Counted from the stretch's first letter, positions 1 through 8,475 are shown. The stretch: 64,000 bases of DNA from Lewinellaceae bacterium (GCA_020636105.1 JACJYL010000001.1:1116001-1180000); one strand, 5' to 3'. Numbers and translations: made by a program. Notes: a model not told the origin generated them from the letters alone.

Positions 1-684
1 ATTACTAAAACCTGCAATTAGGATTTTTTGAGTTTTTCTGTGTTCCCAAATATTAGCAAATTCAAACTTCGTCTGTGCTTTCCTAATAACAAAATTATAG
101 TCATCTAAAATTGAAGAAGAAATTGAAATATTTGTTTCAATTGGAAATGGAAGTGGAAAATTATGTTTTTTTTCTTCTAATATTTTCGAATAGATTTCAC
201 CATTAATAATCAATTGTTCAACTGCATCTTTATAACAGCCTAGAAAATTGCTGGACTCTTCTATTCTATCCCAAAATGGAGAAAGAGCATTATCAACAAA
301 ATCAACTTTAGCAAATTCAATACTTTTTTTTGCAGAAGCTTCAAAATAAGGTAGAATTTGATTAATTATTTCATTTGATCTTGCTATAATTTCATTAAGG
401 CGACTACTTAACTTTTCTGCCTCTTCTTTAGCAGTTTTTATCCTTGCTTTTTTGTCATCTTGTTTGATGAATTGCCCCATTACCAACACCATAATAATAA
501 ATAGTATAACAAATAATTTTACACCTGGCCACCATATAAACAAAGAAATTATTATTCCCAAACTTGACATCCCAGCAGCAAATCCGGCAATAGCAGTTTT
601 ATATGAGCCTTGACCTTGACTTTGAATATGTTTATAATTAAAAAGATCGTCGGGTTCAACCTTATAATAGAATTTTGTCTTCAT
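1..684 (-). CDS. Membrane protein of unknown function, partial (C-terminus off the left edge)
   Basis: Reading from an ATG at 684 leftwards gives 228 uninterrupted codons to the window edge, so the 3' end is missing. After about 25 polar residues there is a hydrophobic stretch at roughly residues 28-75 that fits two closely spaced membrane helices (segments IAGFAAGMSSLGIIISLFIW and LFVILFIIMVLVMG). The rest is charged and probably helical (KKARIKTAKEEAEKLSSRLN). I do not recognise a family. It points the same way as the neighbouring membrane gene at 929-1639 but is separated from it by about 240 bp. Base composition is A+T-rich like the rest of the left island. Confidence 0.6.
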   Translation of the reverse strand, partial: MKTKFYYKVEPDDLFNYKHIQSQGQGSYKTAIAGFAAGMSSLGIIISLFIWWPGVKLFVILFIIMVLVMGQFIKQDDKKARIKTAKEEAEKLSSRLNEIIARSNEIINQILPYFEASAKKSIEFAKVDFVDNALSPFWDRIEESSNFLGCYKDAVEQLIINGEIYSKILEEKKHNFPLPFPIETNISISSSILDDYNFVIRKAQTKFEFANIWEHRKTQKILIAGFSN

Positions 685-823
685 AGTTGATGCTATTGTT
701 GTTTTTATTCTGCTATTGCTTATTCGACCATTTATACATTTTTAAAGAAGTATTAAATTAACGGTTAGATAGTTTTGGTGCAATTAAATTTACTCTGAAA
801 TACATTTGGAACACAGAAATATA

Positions 824-884
824 AACCACACAGACAATTGTAGCTTATTTGGTTTTGGCCATTGTGATCGCAGCAGGGTGAGTT
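824..884 (+). repeat. Copy 1 of a conserved island repeat (degenerate 26-aa peptide sequence)
   Basis: This segment closely matches 5383-5443 (shared blocks AACCACACAG and CAATTGTAGCTTATTTG). The frame homologous to the small peptide at 6690-6770 opens with ATT at 837, reads IVAYLVLAIVIAAG and is cut short by TGA at 879-881, after loss of one G in a G-run relative to copy 2. It lies 47 bp from the stop of the convergent gene at 929-1639. It is probably a decayed copy and is not expressed. Confidence 0.6.
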
Positions 885-928
885 TGGGGGTAAGTATATT
901 ACTTGAAATTTTCAAAGCCGAAAAACTA

Positions 929-1639
929 TTATTCTTGGCTTTCAGGAATAAAATTGATGTCCTCAAAAATAACCTGATTGATTCTTTTCCTTTGGTTATT
1001 AGATTTATTGATTACATAAAAAAATAATAAAATAAAAGAGCCTACAAATATTGCTTGTAAACAATAATTCTTTTGGAAAAACCAGGAAATAATAGCCGCC
1101 ACTACCGCGAAAATCATTCCAATAAGAGAACCAATTTGGTCCTCCTTTATCCATCCTTGGTATTCTTTACCAAGGTTTTGAAGTTCAGGAGAAAAGTCAA
1201 GGGTAACATTTGTAACTCCATACCTATTATAGGTTATTCCAACCGCTAGCGCAAAGTAAATTGCTAAACAAATAAACCACCAAAATAATCCAATTGGCTG
1301 ATTGTCAGTTGTTTTTTTAATATAAAGAAGTCCAAAAAGAAGAACCTCAGTAATCCCCAGTAATAATGGAAATACTGAATCCCAAACGTTTCCTCTAGAA
1401 TTTGTTAGTGTAATTCCTCTACTCCATGTAAAATACGTAGTCATGGCCGCAGCGAGAGATGCTAGCCAAAACAATATGTACAACCACATGTTTGGCATCC
1501 CTGTAAAAATTTCAAGCAAAATCAAAGTCCCTGTAGCAAGTGTAGCACCTTTCATTACACTACCGATGTATATATAACCGTCACGATGGTAATTACGCAA
1601 ACGCGAAACAACTTCTTGGTATGTAATTTGCTCGGACAT
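929..1639 (-). CDS. Multi-pass membrane protein of unknown function (236 aa)
   Basis: A complete frame from ATG at 1639. Hydrophobic segments near residues 27-45, 50-68, 85-105, 118-136 and two adjoining ones around 170-210 suggest five or six membrane helices. The C-terminus is charged and cytosolic-looking (NKSNNQRKRINQVIFEDI). There is no signal peptide and no motif I can assign to a family. It stands alone, with the upstream 300 bp free of long genes, and its 3' end faces repeat copy 1. It is likely island cargo, but any function would be a guess. Confidence 0.6.
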   Translation of the reverse strand: MSEQITYQEVVSRLRNYHRDGYIYIGSVMKGATLATGTLILLEIFTGMPNMWLYILFWLASLAAAMTTYFTWSRGITLTNSRGNVWDSVFPLLLGITEVLLFGLLYIKKTTDNQPIGLFWWFICLAIYFALAVGITYNRYGVTNVTLDFSPELQNLGKEYQGWIKEDQIGSLIGMIFAVVAAIISWFFQKNYCLQAIFVGSFILLFFYVINKSNNQRKRINQVIFEDINFIPESQE

Positions 1640-1954
1640 AATATTAAAATTTTACTGTTGAAAACTAAATACGATAAACTAATTTGCCAGTTGATAGACC
1701 ATTGCTTTTAATGGAATATGCAGTTAAATCCATGCAAAGAGTTTAAAATACAATTGACAAATTACATAATAAATAATTTAATATATTGAACCTGAGGAAA
1801 AGAAAAAGCGAAGTACTTTAATAAATAATAAGACTAATTAAATTAAAAAATTCTGACATAATTTGGATTAAATTTTAAAAACGTAAAAGTCATAATTTGA
1901 TCAGATGCCCAGGTTTAAAATCAGTTTCCAACTGTAGCATTGCCAGCGAAATAT
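1640..1954. other. Intergenic stretch with no recognisable feature
   Basis: About 315 bp of A+T-rich sequence upstream of the 236-aa membrane protein. I see no long reading frame, tRNA, strong hairpin or clear TAnnTTTG promoter. It probably holds the promoter of the gene at 929-1639. Confidence 0.4.
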
Positions 1955-2077
1955 CTATTGCCGTTCATATCCTCTGTACAATTCAGTATCTTCATCATAA
2001 TCAGATCCCATTTCTGCACAACTTTTAACACTTACGGCTATAAAAACTAAAAAGCATAAAAAAAACAAAATTTGCAT
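1955..2077 (-). CDS. Possible 40-aa lipoprotein
   Basis: A short frame from ATG at 2077 to TAG at 1955. The N-terminal 20 residues (MQILFFLCFLVFIAVSVKSC) read as a signal peptide ending in a cysteine that could be lipidated, followed by a short acidic tail (AEMGSDYDEDTELYRGYERQ). Small lipoproteins of this shape are common in Bacteroidota, but so short a frame can arise by chance and the -3 to -1 residues (VKS) are not a canonical lipobox. It lies 37 bp from the left end of the IS256-family element, so its upstream region has been altered by the insertion. Confidence 0.35.
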   Translation of the reverse strand: MQILFFLCFLVFIAVSVKSCAEMGSDYDEDTELYRGYERQ

Positions 2078-2106
2078 TAAGCAATTAGGGCTTGAGCCAT
2101 CCTTCT

Positions 2107-2114
2107 TTTCAATA
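2107..2114. repeat. Target-site duplication, left copy (tttcaata)
   Basis: The 8 bp tttcaata immediately outside the left inverted repeat recurs at 3457-3464 immediately outside the right one. Eight-bp duplications are normal for IS256-family transposition, so the element boundaries are fixed and the insertion looks young. Confidence 0.85.
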
Positions 2115-3456
2115 GACAGTATCCTATTAAGTGTGTAAATAAAAAATAGAGGGCTTCGCCCGAATTTTTAGATTTTGACTCTTTCGTCAAAAATAGCAAT
2201 AAATTGGTTAAGAATAATGGGCCAGTTGCGAATCGGCATGGTCCATTTTTTCGTTATTTCAAAAATCGCCAGATAAACCGACTTTTTCAATGCATTATCC
2301 GTTGGAAAAGACATTTTGTTTTTGGTGTATTTTCTGATTTTTCCGTTGAGATTTTCAATCAAATTTGTGGTATAAATGATCGTTCTAATTTCAAGAGGGA
2401 AGTCAAAAAAAGTGGTCAGCTCATCCCAGTTATTATACCATGATTTAATAGCGTAAGGATACTTGTGATTCCATTTTTCATCAAAGTCCTTTAGAGCTGC
2501 CTGGGCGGCTTCTTTGGTCGGTGCTCCATAAATGGTTTTCATGTCTTTGGCAAAAACCTTACGATCTTTCCAGACAACGTATTTGGAAGCATTCCTGATT
2601 TGGTGCACGACACAAATTTGAGTGCTCGTTTCAGGAAAAACACTTTTAATAGTCTGGGTAAAACCGTTGAGATTATCCGTCACGGTAATTAAGATATCTT
2701 CTACGCCCCGAGCTTTGATATCGGTCAGTACGCCCATCCAAAAACTGGCGGCTTCACTTTTACCCAACCACATGCCCAAAACCTCTTTCCTCCCGTCTTT
2801 CTTGAGTCCTACGGCCAAATAGACTGTTTTATTGGTCACTCTGGAGTTCTCACGGACTTTAAAAACAATCCCATCCATCCACACGATTAGATACTGAGAT
2901 TCCAGGGGGCGATTTTGCCAGGCAATGATATCCTCGGTCACCTTATCGGTGATTTTGGAGATGGTAGACGTAGAGATGTTGAAGTCATACAAATCCCGAA
3001 TTTGTTCCTCAATATCGGCATTGCTCATCCCTTTGGCATAAAGTGAAATTACGATCGATTCAATGCCTTTAGCCAGCCTGGATCGTTTAGGAACAATCTG
3101 AGGTGTAAAACTTCCATCCCGGTCTCTGGGCACCTCGATTTCAGATTCGCCATAGGAGGTTTTGATTACTTTTTTAGAATTGCCGTTCCGGGCATTTGGA
3201 TTGTCGCTCCTCTGGTGTTTGGCATAATCCAGATGGGCATCAATTTCTCCTTCCAGCATTTTTTCAATGCCGCGTTTGTGAAGCTCACTGAGGAAAGATT
3301 CTAACTCATCCCCAGTCTTAAATTGCTTCAGGAAATCATCGTTTAATAGATCTTCTTTTTTCATCATCAGTAAAGTATGTTTTAAAATTACAAAAAATTA
3401 AAATAGGGGGCCATGGCCCCCTATTTTAAAACTTACACACTTTACTGGATACTACC
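2115..3456 (-). mobile_element. Intact IS256-family insertion sequence (1342 bp)
   Basis: The ends are imperfect inverted repeats of about 40 bp: the left begins GACAGTATCC and the right, reverse-complemented, begins GGTAGTATCC. They share AAGTGTGTAA and the block ending ATAGRGGGC. They are flanked by the 8-bp duplication tttcaata. One transposase gene fills the interior. Length, single orf, repeat style and duplication size all agree with the IS256 family. The intact gene, matched ends and perfect duplication suggest it is still capable of movement. Confidence 0.92.
2168..3367 (-). CDS. IS256-family (Mutator-type) DDE transposase
   Basis: A 399-aa protein of normal family length that cuts and rejoins DNA at the element ends. 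The catalytic triad is readable: Asp in VWMDGIVFKV (about residue 165), Asp in TVTDNLNGF (about residue 230) and Glu in TTNLIENLNGKIRK (about residue 339). The CVVHQIRNA motif typical of the family lies between the second Asp and the Glu. The N-terminal helical region (about 1-100) is the DNA-binding part, including the NARNGNSKKVIKT segment. Two ATG codons open the frame (3367 and 3364). The gene is complete, with no frameshift. Confidence 0.95.
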   Translation of the reverse strand: MMKKEDLLNDDFLKQFKTGDELESFLSELHKRGIEKMLEGEIDAHLDYAKHQRSDNPNARNGNSKKVIKTSYGESEIEVPRDRDGSFTPQIVPKRSRLAKGIESIVISLYAKGMSNADIEEQIRDLYDFNISTSTISKITDKVTEDIIAWQNRPLESQYLIVWMDGIVFKVRENSRVTNKTVYLAVGLKKDGRKEVLGMWLGKSEAASFWMGVLTDIKARGVEDILITVTDNLNGFTQTIKSVFPETSTQICVVHQIRNASKYVVWKDRKVFAKDMKTIYGAPTKEAAQAALKDFDEKWNHKYPYAIKSWYNNWDELTTFFDFPLEIRTIIYTTNLIENLNGKIRKYTKNKMSFPTDNALKKSVYLAIFEITKKWTMPIRNWPIILNQFIAIFDERVKI

Positions 3457-3464
3457 TTTCAATA
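3457..3464. repeat. Target-site duplication, right copy (tttcaata)
   Basis: Exact match of 2107-2114, directly abutting the right inverted repeat of the IS element. Confidence 0.85.
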
Positions 3465-3583
3465 ATTCCATCACCTTTCCTTTGATCCATATTGTTTTGA
3501 TTTAAGTCTTCTTAAGATTATCCTCTTCAACTAATTTGGCTCCCACCCCATTCTCTTCCATCTTCCGCAAAAAACTTTCAAGA

Positions 3584-5197
3584 TCATACCCAATCTTTGT
3601 AAGCTCCCGATCTATAAAATTCCTTAATTGATTCAAGTGTTTTGATACGACTCTGTCCTTCTCTAATAGATAATAGAATTTCCCCTCCTTCAAGTACCTC
3701 TTTAATTCGTCTGTGCATTCTTGATGATCCTTCACTATTTCTGTTCTCAGCTGCTTCAACAATTTGTCCTCCAAGGCTTTCAAATTCTCGTCTAGTTTGT
3801 TCCTCAAGGTTTTGATATTCGATTTCGATTCCTCTGATTTTTGGATCAAATTCTTCTCGAATTTCATTCTCAAGGATTCTATATTCTTCTGGTAGCTGAT
3901 TCGTTTTTTGATCAATATCGATTGTTTCGATTCTTGTAGCTTCAGAAGCGCTTTGTATTGCTTCTTTATTCCTGTCAAAGTCTTGCTTAATTCTTTCCTC
4001 TTCCCTTCTAATGTTTCTAATTCTTTCGTCAAAACTGGTTGGATCTTCTCCCAGTTCTGCAAGGTATTTTTCAATTCTTTCAATTTCTGATTGGCACTCT
4101 GGTTGATAGTTTTCTTGTGTTGTTTCAATAGCTTCTCTCTTTCGATGATATCTTTGGCCCAATTCTGCAACTCGTTTTCGAAACTTTCGCTCCGAATCTT
4201 CAAGTCTTTCCACTTCCCGTTTAAATTCGTCTTCCTCTGGTTTAAACCGCTTCTCCACTGCTCTGTAATGGTCTCCTTGTAGTTTATACAACCGTTTGCG
4301 ACTTCTTTCTGTATTGTTCTCAATTCGCTGTGTTTCTCCTCCAATATATTGTTTTGAGAATCTAAATTGTTCTGAGTCCAGACACTTTCTAATTCCGCGT
4401 ATAAGGTTATTAATTTGCGAACTTCGGCACGAGTAAGATTCGGCTGCTTTAAGAAGTCTTCTTTGGAATTCATCAGTTGGTAGTATTCCTTCCTGATTTC
4501 CTTGGGGAATTTGTAAATAAGCGGTAGTTTCTTGCTCATAATTATATACCCATTTAGTTCTATGGGTTCGGAAAAAACAATTTTCTATTTCTTCAGGAGA
4601 GTCCTTAGGTATGGTTACTTGAATGGTATCTATTCCTAACCTTTTTATTTTTGATAATTTTTCTGAATCGATCTTATGGGTAGCAACAATTTCTATTAAC
4701 AAAATCGGGGTACCTTCTTTATCATAAAAGGAAACATCCGGTTGGATTAGCAAAAACTTTTCTTTTTCTGATTCAAAATCCACGTTTTGACCGAAACAAA
4801 TTTCACCGGATTCATTTTCATAAAACTGTCGTTCAATTTTCACTTGGTCAGCTTCAATTGTCCATGAGTCTCGTATTTTACGAGGTCTTCCTTCAACACC
4901 GGCAGGTGGAAACTTATATAAGGCGGGGACTTTGATTGTCTTAATCCTCTGGAGTATTTCCTTTGCTAACTTATGTCTATACGTTTCATCAGAGTAGGTA
5001 CATTGTCGCACTATTGAAACATCGGTAGGGACATGGGCAAAATAATAGGCTCTTTTATCCCCTTTACGGGCCTCCATTTCCGCCTGACAGCCAATACAAT
5101 AATATCCTTTTCGACCCCGCTCAACTAGAGAAACGTGTTTCGGCTCTCCTTTTTCATTCAGAGCGTAAACGTTATTGTTATGGTATTCAGTTTTCAT
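3584..5197 (-). CDS. CoiA-like protein with long coiled-coil C-terminus (537 aa)
   Basis: The N-terminal third resembles the competence-protein CoiA family. A Cys-x2-Cys pair (YYCIGCQAEM, about residues 33-42) is followed by a YYFAH segment. Then comes a nuclease-like core with an acidic residue in QPDVSFYD and the string LLIEIVATHKID (about residues 167-178), as in PD-(D/E)xK restriction-endonuclease folds. From about residue 270 the protein is almost wholly charged coiled coil. CoiA proteins are linked to DNA processing in transformation, but in islands such fusions may serve defence or mobile-element functions; that is inference. A second open frame covers the same DNA (3502-4539). The codons of this frame end mostly in A/T, matching the island, so I take this one as real. 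Confidence 0.7.
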   Translation of the reverse strand: MKTEYHNNNVYALNEKGEPKHVSLVERGRKGYYCIGCQAEMEARKGDKRAYYFAHVPTDVSIVRQCTYSDETYRHKLAKEILQRIKTIKVPALYKFPPAGVEGRPRKIRDSWTIEADQVKIERQFYENESGEICFGQNVDFESEKEKFLLIQPDVSFYDKEGTPILLIEIVATHKIDSEKLSKIKRLGIDTIQVTIPKDSPEEIENCFFRTHRTKWVYNYEQETTAYLQIPQGNQEGILPTDEFQRRLLKAAESYSCRSSQINNLIRGIRKCLDSEQFRFSKQYIGGETQRIENNTERSRKRLYKLQGDHYRAVEKRFKPEEDEFKREVERLEDSERKFRKRVAELGQRYHRKREAIETTQENYQPECQSEIERIEKYLAELGEDPTSFDERIRNIRREEERIKQDFDRNKEAIQSASEATRIETIDIDQKTNQLPEEYRILENEIREEFDPKIRGIEIEYQNLEEQTRREFESLGGQIVEAAENRNSEGSSRMHRRIKEVLEGGEILLSIREGQSRIKTLESIKEFYRSGAYKDWV

Positions 5198-5382
5198 TGA
5201 ATTTGTCTTAAAATAATAACCCAGGGTTATTTAATAAATCAATGCGTGACAAATTACAAAAAAAGAAATACATTAAAAAAGAAGATAAAGATTTTTGATG
5301 CAATAAAAAGCTAATCTAAATAAAGGAGGCTTTTATTCAAGCATTATTAGTCGCATGGTAAGGACCCGTAGTGATTTTTTTC

Positions 5383-5476
5383 AACCACACAGGCAATTGT
5401 AGCTTATTTGATTTTGGCACTTGTGATCGCAGCGGGGGTGAGTATAGGGATTGCAGTGAGTAATCGGGTCTTGTAA
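5383..5476 (+). repeat. Copy 2 of the island repeat, with a full-length 26-codon peptide frame
   Basis: The block matches copy 1 over its first 60 bp. Its frame, 5396-5476, is open for exactly the same 26 codons plus stop as the ATG-started copy 3. It reads IVAYLILALVIAAGVSIGIA then VSNRVL, but it begins with ATT instead of ATG. Its stop codon is 13 bp from the stop of the convergent HEPN gene. It may be translated weakly from ATT, from an internal TTG, or not at all. Confidence 0.6.
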
Positions 5477-5489
5477 TAGGTGAAATCTA

Positions 5490-6635
5490 CTATTCACTAA
5501 ACTCTTTCAGCATAATTGCTTTAAGTAATTCCTTTACCAAATATAAAGAATCCCAGTGATTAACTTGTAATACATGTCCATGGTCAGTAGTTGGACTTAG
5601 TTGGGGAATATATTCGCCTACACACAAGTTATTTGCTGAAAAGTATTTTCCCGTATGCAAATATTTAGACCTTTTATCATACTCTTTCTTTATTTGTCTT
5701 CTTAAATTTTCAGATCCACTCATTTCGAATATTAAATCAGCTACTCTTTTTGATATTTTGTACATAGGTTGTCTACATTTTTCACATTTTTCATTTTTCC
5801 CATTAGTACTTGCCATAACTTCAAAACAAGACATATATAATGAATGGGCTGCCTCTTTAAAATTTATTGAAAAGCTGTTGAAACCATATCTTTCAATTCT
5901 TAATCCATCTCGAAAAAGTCTTGCCATTTTATAAATTTTATCATCAGAATTTTCTGGTTTTATTTTTGCCACTTTTTCAAGTATTTTAATTAAACCTTCA
6001 TCAAGTTCTAAGACTTTATATTTAACAAAGTTTGGATCGGTATTAATCAACTCTTCTGGGGTTGCAAGAGAAAAATATCTATCACTAAATTGATGTCTTG
6101 AATCAAAAGGTATATTGTAGAATAGAGAAATGATATCTACCATACTTTCAAAAATAAATTTATTGAAAGTAAAAATATCTTCTATATCAAACCCTTCCCC
6201 GTCAAAAGAAATAGTATTAGAATAATCCTCTTTATTCAATGAAATTTCAAAATTTTTAGCTGTAATCGGTTTAATATAATGAGTAGTGGATTCAAATAAA
6301 TATGTTATTTTAATTTGGTTAAGTTTATTTTGATAACCATTTAAAGCTTCATGAACACAATATTTAATAATATCTGAAAGTTGGGCAGGAATGTCATTAA
6401 AAATCAATGATTTGATAGTTCCCTTTTTTCCATATTTACATGTAACTCCAATAGTATGATCAGAAATTGTCAGTAAGCCTAAAGCAATTTTTTGTTTATT
6501 TCCATTTTTTGCCGGAGTTGCAGTAAACCTTGATTTGAATGGTCTTAAAACAGAAAAAAATTTCCGTAGAAACAAGTTGGAACCCTCATTATCGTTTAAT
6601 CCTATCTTTATTTCTAATTCCGTATTGGGATTCAA
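5490..6635 (-). CDS. HEPN-motif protein (Apea-like), putative defence ribonuclease
   Basis: A 381-aa soluble protein. Near residues 318-330 it carries YDKRSKYLHTG, which fits the Rx4-6H ribonuclease motif of HEPN domains in the arrangement typical of Apea-like HEPN proteins (aromatic, Arg-Ser, hydrophobic, His-Gly-like). A Cys-x2-Cys pair (CEKCRQ) precedes it. The N-terminal 200 residues show no family I recognise. HEPN proteins usually act as RNases in abortive infection or toxin systems, and the gene sits in an island with a restriction operon, which supports that role. The frame is closed upstream by TAG two codons before TTG at 6635, so TTG is the probable start. Confidence 0.6.
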   Translation of the reverse strand: MNPNTELEIKIGLNDNEGSNLFLRKFFSVLRPFKSRFTATPAKNGNKQKIALGLLTISDHTIGVTCKYGKKGTIKSLIFNDIPAQLSDIIKYCVHEALNGYQNKLNQIKITYLFESTTHYIKPITAKNFEISLNKEDYSNTISFDGEGFDIEDIFTFNKFIFESMVDIISLFYNIPFDSRHQFSDRYFSLATPEELINTDPNFVKYKVLELDEGLIKILEKVAKIKPENSDDKIYKMARLFRDGLRIERYGFNSFSINFKEAAHSLYMSCFEVMASTNGKNEKCEKCRQPMYKISKRVADLIFEMSGSENLRRQIKKEYDKRSKYLHTGKYFSANNLCVGEYIPQLSPTTDHGHVLQVNHWDSLYLVKELLKAIMLKEFSE

Positions 6636-6689
6636 ATTCTAAATTTTTATGATATTATAAAAAAATCAATTTGCTAGCAATAGATTGTA

Positions 6690-6770
6690 ATGGCATCGTA
6701 TTTGATTTTCGCCCTTGTAATCGCTTTGGGTGCCAGCTTAGGTATTGGGGTGAGTAATCGGTTCTTGTGA
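6690..6770 (+). CDS. 26-residue hydrophobic peptide (copy 3 of the island repeat)
   Basis: An ATG at 6690 opens 26 codons ending in TGA at 6768-6770 and encoding MASYLIFALVIALGASLGIG followed by VSNRFL. That is one membrane helix with a positively charged end. The frame aligns codon for codon with copy 2 at 5396-5476, with many synonymous or conservative changes, which argues that the peptide rather than the DNA was once under selection. Its stop codon touches the stop of the convergent 119-aa gene (6771). The size and make-up resemble type I toxin peptides or small membrane regulators, but I recognise no family. Confidence 0.45.
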   Translation: MASYLIFALVIALGASLGIGVSNRFL

Positions 6771-7130
6771 TCAGTTAATCCGGGGATCAATATCACCAGA
6801 TTGCTCAAACATCACGGTTTCATCCAGGTATTCTATGACCGTCCTATTCTGCCGGAACTCAGACATAAATGATTTAGCGAGATCCTCAATTTCATTTTTT
6901 AACTGACTTACAGGCAAGGGGAACTTGGGATAATTAATAAAACTCAATTTCAAATGTGGTTCAACCTGACCACTTAAAACAATCTTACATTCAGATACGG
7001 AAGCACTCAAATAGATGCCTTTATTTTTTATCAGATCTTCCTGATAATATTGAATAAACCGGATTATTTGAGGCTGATTTATTTTAACCTGGTCATAACC
7101 AGACTCCAATCCAATGGTGATCGTTGCCAA
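6771..7130 (-). CDS. Hypothetical protein (119 aa)
   Basis: A small soluble frame with a TTG start at 7130 and no in-frame ATG nearby upstream. It mixes beta- and helix-forming segments (IRFIQYYQEDLI, ECKIVLSGQV, EIEDLAKSFMSEF) without a recognisable motif. It lies 170 bp downstream of hsdS in the same direction, so it may be read through from the restriction operon. It could equally be an independent cargo gene, because it is directly abutted by the small-peptide repeat. Function unknown. Confidence 0.5.
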   Translation of the reverse strand: MATITIGLESGYDQVKINQPQIIRFIQYYQEDLIKNKGIYLSASVSECKIVLSGQVEPHLKLSFINYPKFPLPVSQLKNEIEDLAKSFMSEFRQNRTVIEYLDETVMFEQSGDIDPRIN

Positions 7131-7299
7131 AAAGAGTTTATGGATTTTTTTATCATTGTGTTTATCTGGAGTTTGTAACGAGCATTGTTTCTTTTTACAG
7201 ATCTTCTAGATTGTCTTTTAATTCTTGAAAAATTACGAGGCGCGAACCGTGGCTATTACTGGATCGAAGCTGGAAGCTTAAACCATCGAAGTCTTCATT

Positions 7300-8475
7300 C
7301 TATAGTTCTCCTTTAAATGCTTGATCTAGTAAACTACTTTTTAAAGCCTTGAGATTTTCTAGTTTTTGATTCAATTCAAGAGTAATGTTTGTATGAAGTG
7401 AATAGAATTTTTCAATCCGTTCAACAACCTTTTCTTGAATTTCAATAGGAGGCAAGACCATCATTCTACTTTCTATGTAGCCCTTTGTAATGTGGATCAT
7501 CCCAACACCTCTTCCGTTTTCTTCCTTTATTTTGTCTGTATCTCTTTCTAAAAGGTAATACATGTACTTCCTTGAAACTTTATCCGAAGTTGGCACCATT
7601 TTCCAAATGTGGTAATGGTAAATTGATTTTTCGCCATCCCAAATTTTAGGACCAAAGGATGCAGACCAGGCATAGAGTAAATCACCTTTTTCGCAGTATT
7701 TCGATTCATCAAGTTCCATGTCAGAATAATACCAACCTCTATTTGAAAAGAAGTTTCCAACTCTTAATATTGGATATTTACCAGAATCAAACATTTCAGT
7801 TTGCTTATAAGCTCTACCATTAATGACTCTTACAATTTCAGCTAGAGGTTTGCTAGTGTATTTCAATTCCAATTTTCCAAATTCCTCGTCTAGCACACTA
7901 TTGATTAGTGCTTGAGAATGGCTAATATTCTCTACCAAAAGAATAATTGCTTTCTCTATATTTTTAAAAAGATCGTCTAATTTTGAAACAATTCTTTTTT
8001 GATCTGTTATTAGAGGAAATGGGATTTCAATCTCTTTTAAAACATTGGAATTTACACCTGATTGGCCTATCCATTTTTTACAAATGCGAGCAAAATAGCC
8101 ATCAAGCCACAATTTATTTAAATAGTACACAGCGTATCCAGGAAGGATTTTGTCTTGATCGAACTTGATTTTAGTCAAGTGATTACTATATGCGTAATTA
8201 AAGTTTTCTTTAACTAAAGCGGTCTTTCCAACTAATTCTGTGGAGTTAGTATTATTAAAAAGTACATCACCTGCTTTTAGTGTAGATTTTTTAGGATCTA
8301 CTTTTTTAGGATCTATCTTAATAAATAGGTCCGTATTCAGATTACCGGACGTATCAATATTATGAGTTCTCAGATGCACGTAACCATTAGCAACCTCAAA
8401 ACTTTTATTACATGCGAAACCAGAACTTACATTAGTTGAAAGTTGTCTGATTGTTTTTGATTTCCAACTATCCAT
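7300..8475 (-). CDS. hsdS: Type I restriction-modification specificity subunit
   Basis: A 391-aa protein that gives the HsdM2S methylase and HsdR2M2S nuclease their DNA target. It shows the expected two-fold layout: target-recognition domain 1 (about residues 5-155), a conserved helical spacer (about 160-195, QKRIVSKLDDLFKNIEKAI), domain 2 (about 205-345) and a second helix (EIQEKVVERIEKFYSLHTNI) ending in the common tail LKSSLLDQAFKGEL. The start is ATG at 8475. It overlaps the hsdM stop by 8 bp, which implies translational coupling. No truncation is visible. The recognition sequence cannot be predicted from the protein by eye. Confidence 0.93.
   Translation of the reverse strand: MDSWKSKTIRQLSTNVSSGFACNKSFEVANGYVHLRTHNIDTSGNLNTDLFIKIDPKKVDPKKSTLKAGDVLFNNTNSTELVGKTALVKENFNYAYSNHLTKIKFDQDKILPGYAVYYLNKLWLDGYFARICKKWIGQSGVNSNVLKEIEIPFPLITDQKRIVSKLDDLFKNIEKAIILLVENISHSQALINSVLDEEFGKLELKYTSKPLAEIVRVINGRAYKQTEMFDSGKYPILRVGNFFSNRGWYYSDMELDESKYCEKGDLLYAWSASFGPKIWDGEKSIYHYHIWKMVPTSDKVSRKYMYYLLERDTDKIKEENGRGVGMIHITKGYIESRMMVLPPIEIQEKVVERIEKFYSLHTNITLELNQKLENLKALKSSLLDQAFKGEL

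Noticed and set aside
806..1027. 73-codon plus-strand frame overlapping repeat copy 1
   Set aside because: It reads the repeat in a different frame from copies 2 and 3, lacks any motif and overlaps the opposing membrane gene.
3502..4539. A 345-codon open frame overlapping the CoiA-like gene on the same strand
   Set aside because: Its codons end largely in G/C, unlike the A+T-rich island, while the 537-codon frame ends mostly in A/T and has a recognisable N-terminal domain. The overlap is explained by a purine-rich coiled-coil region with few T, hence few stop codons in other frames.
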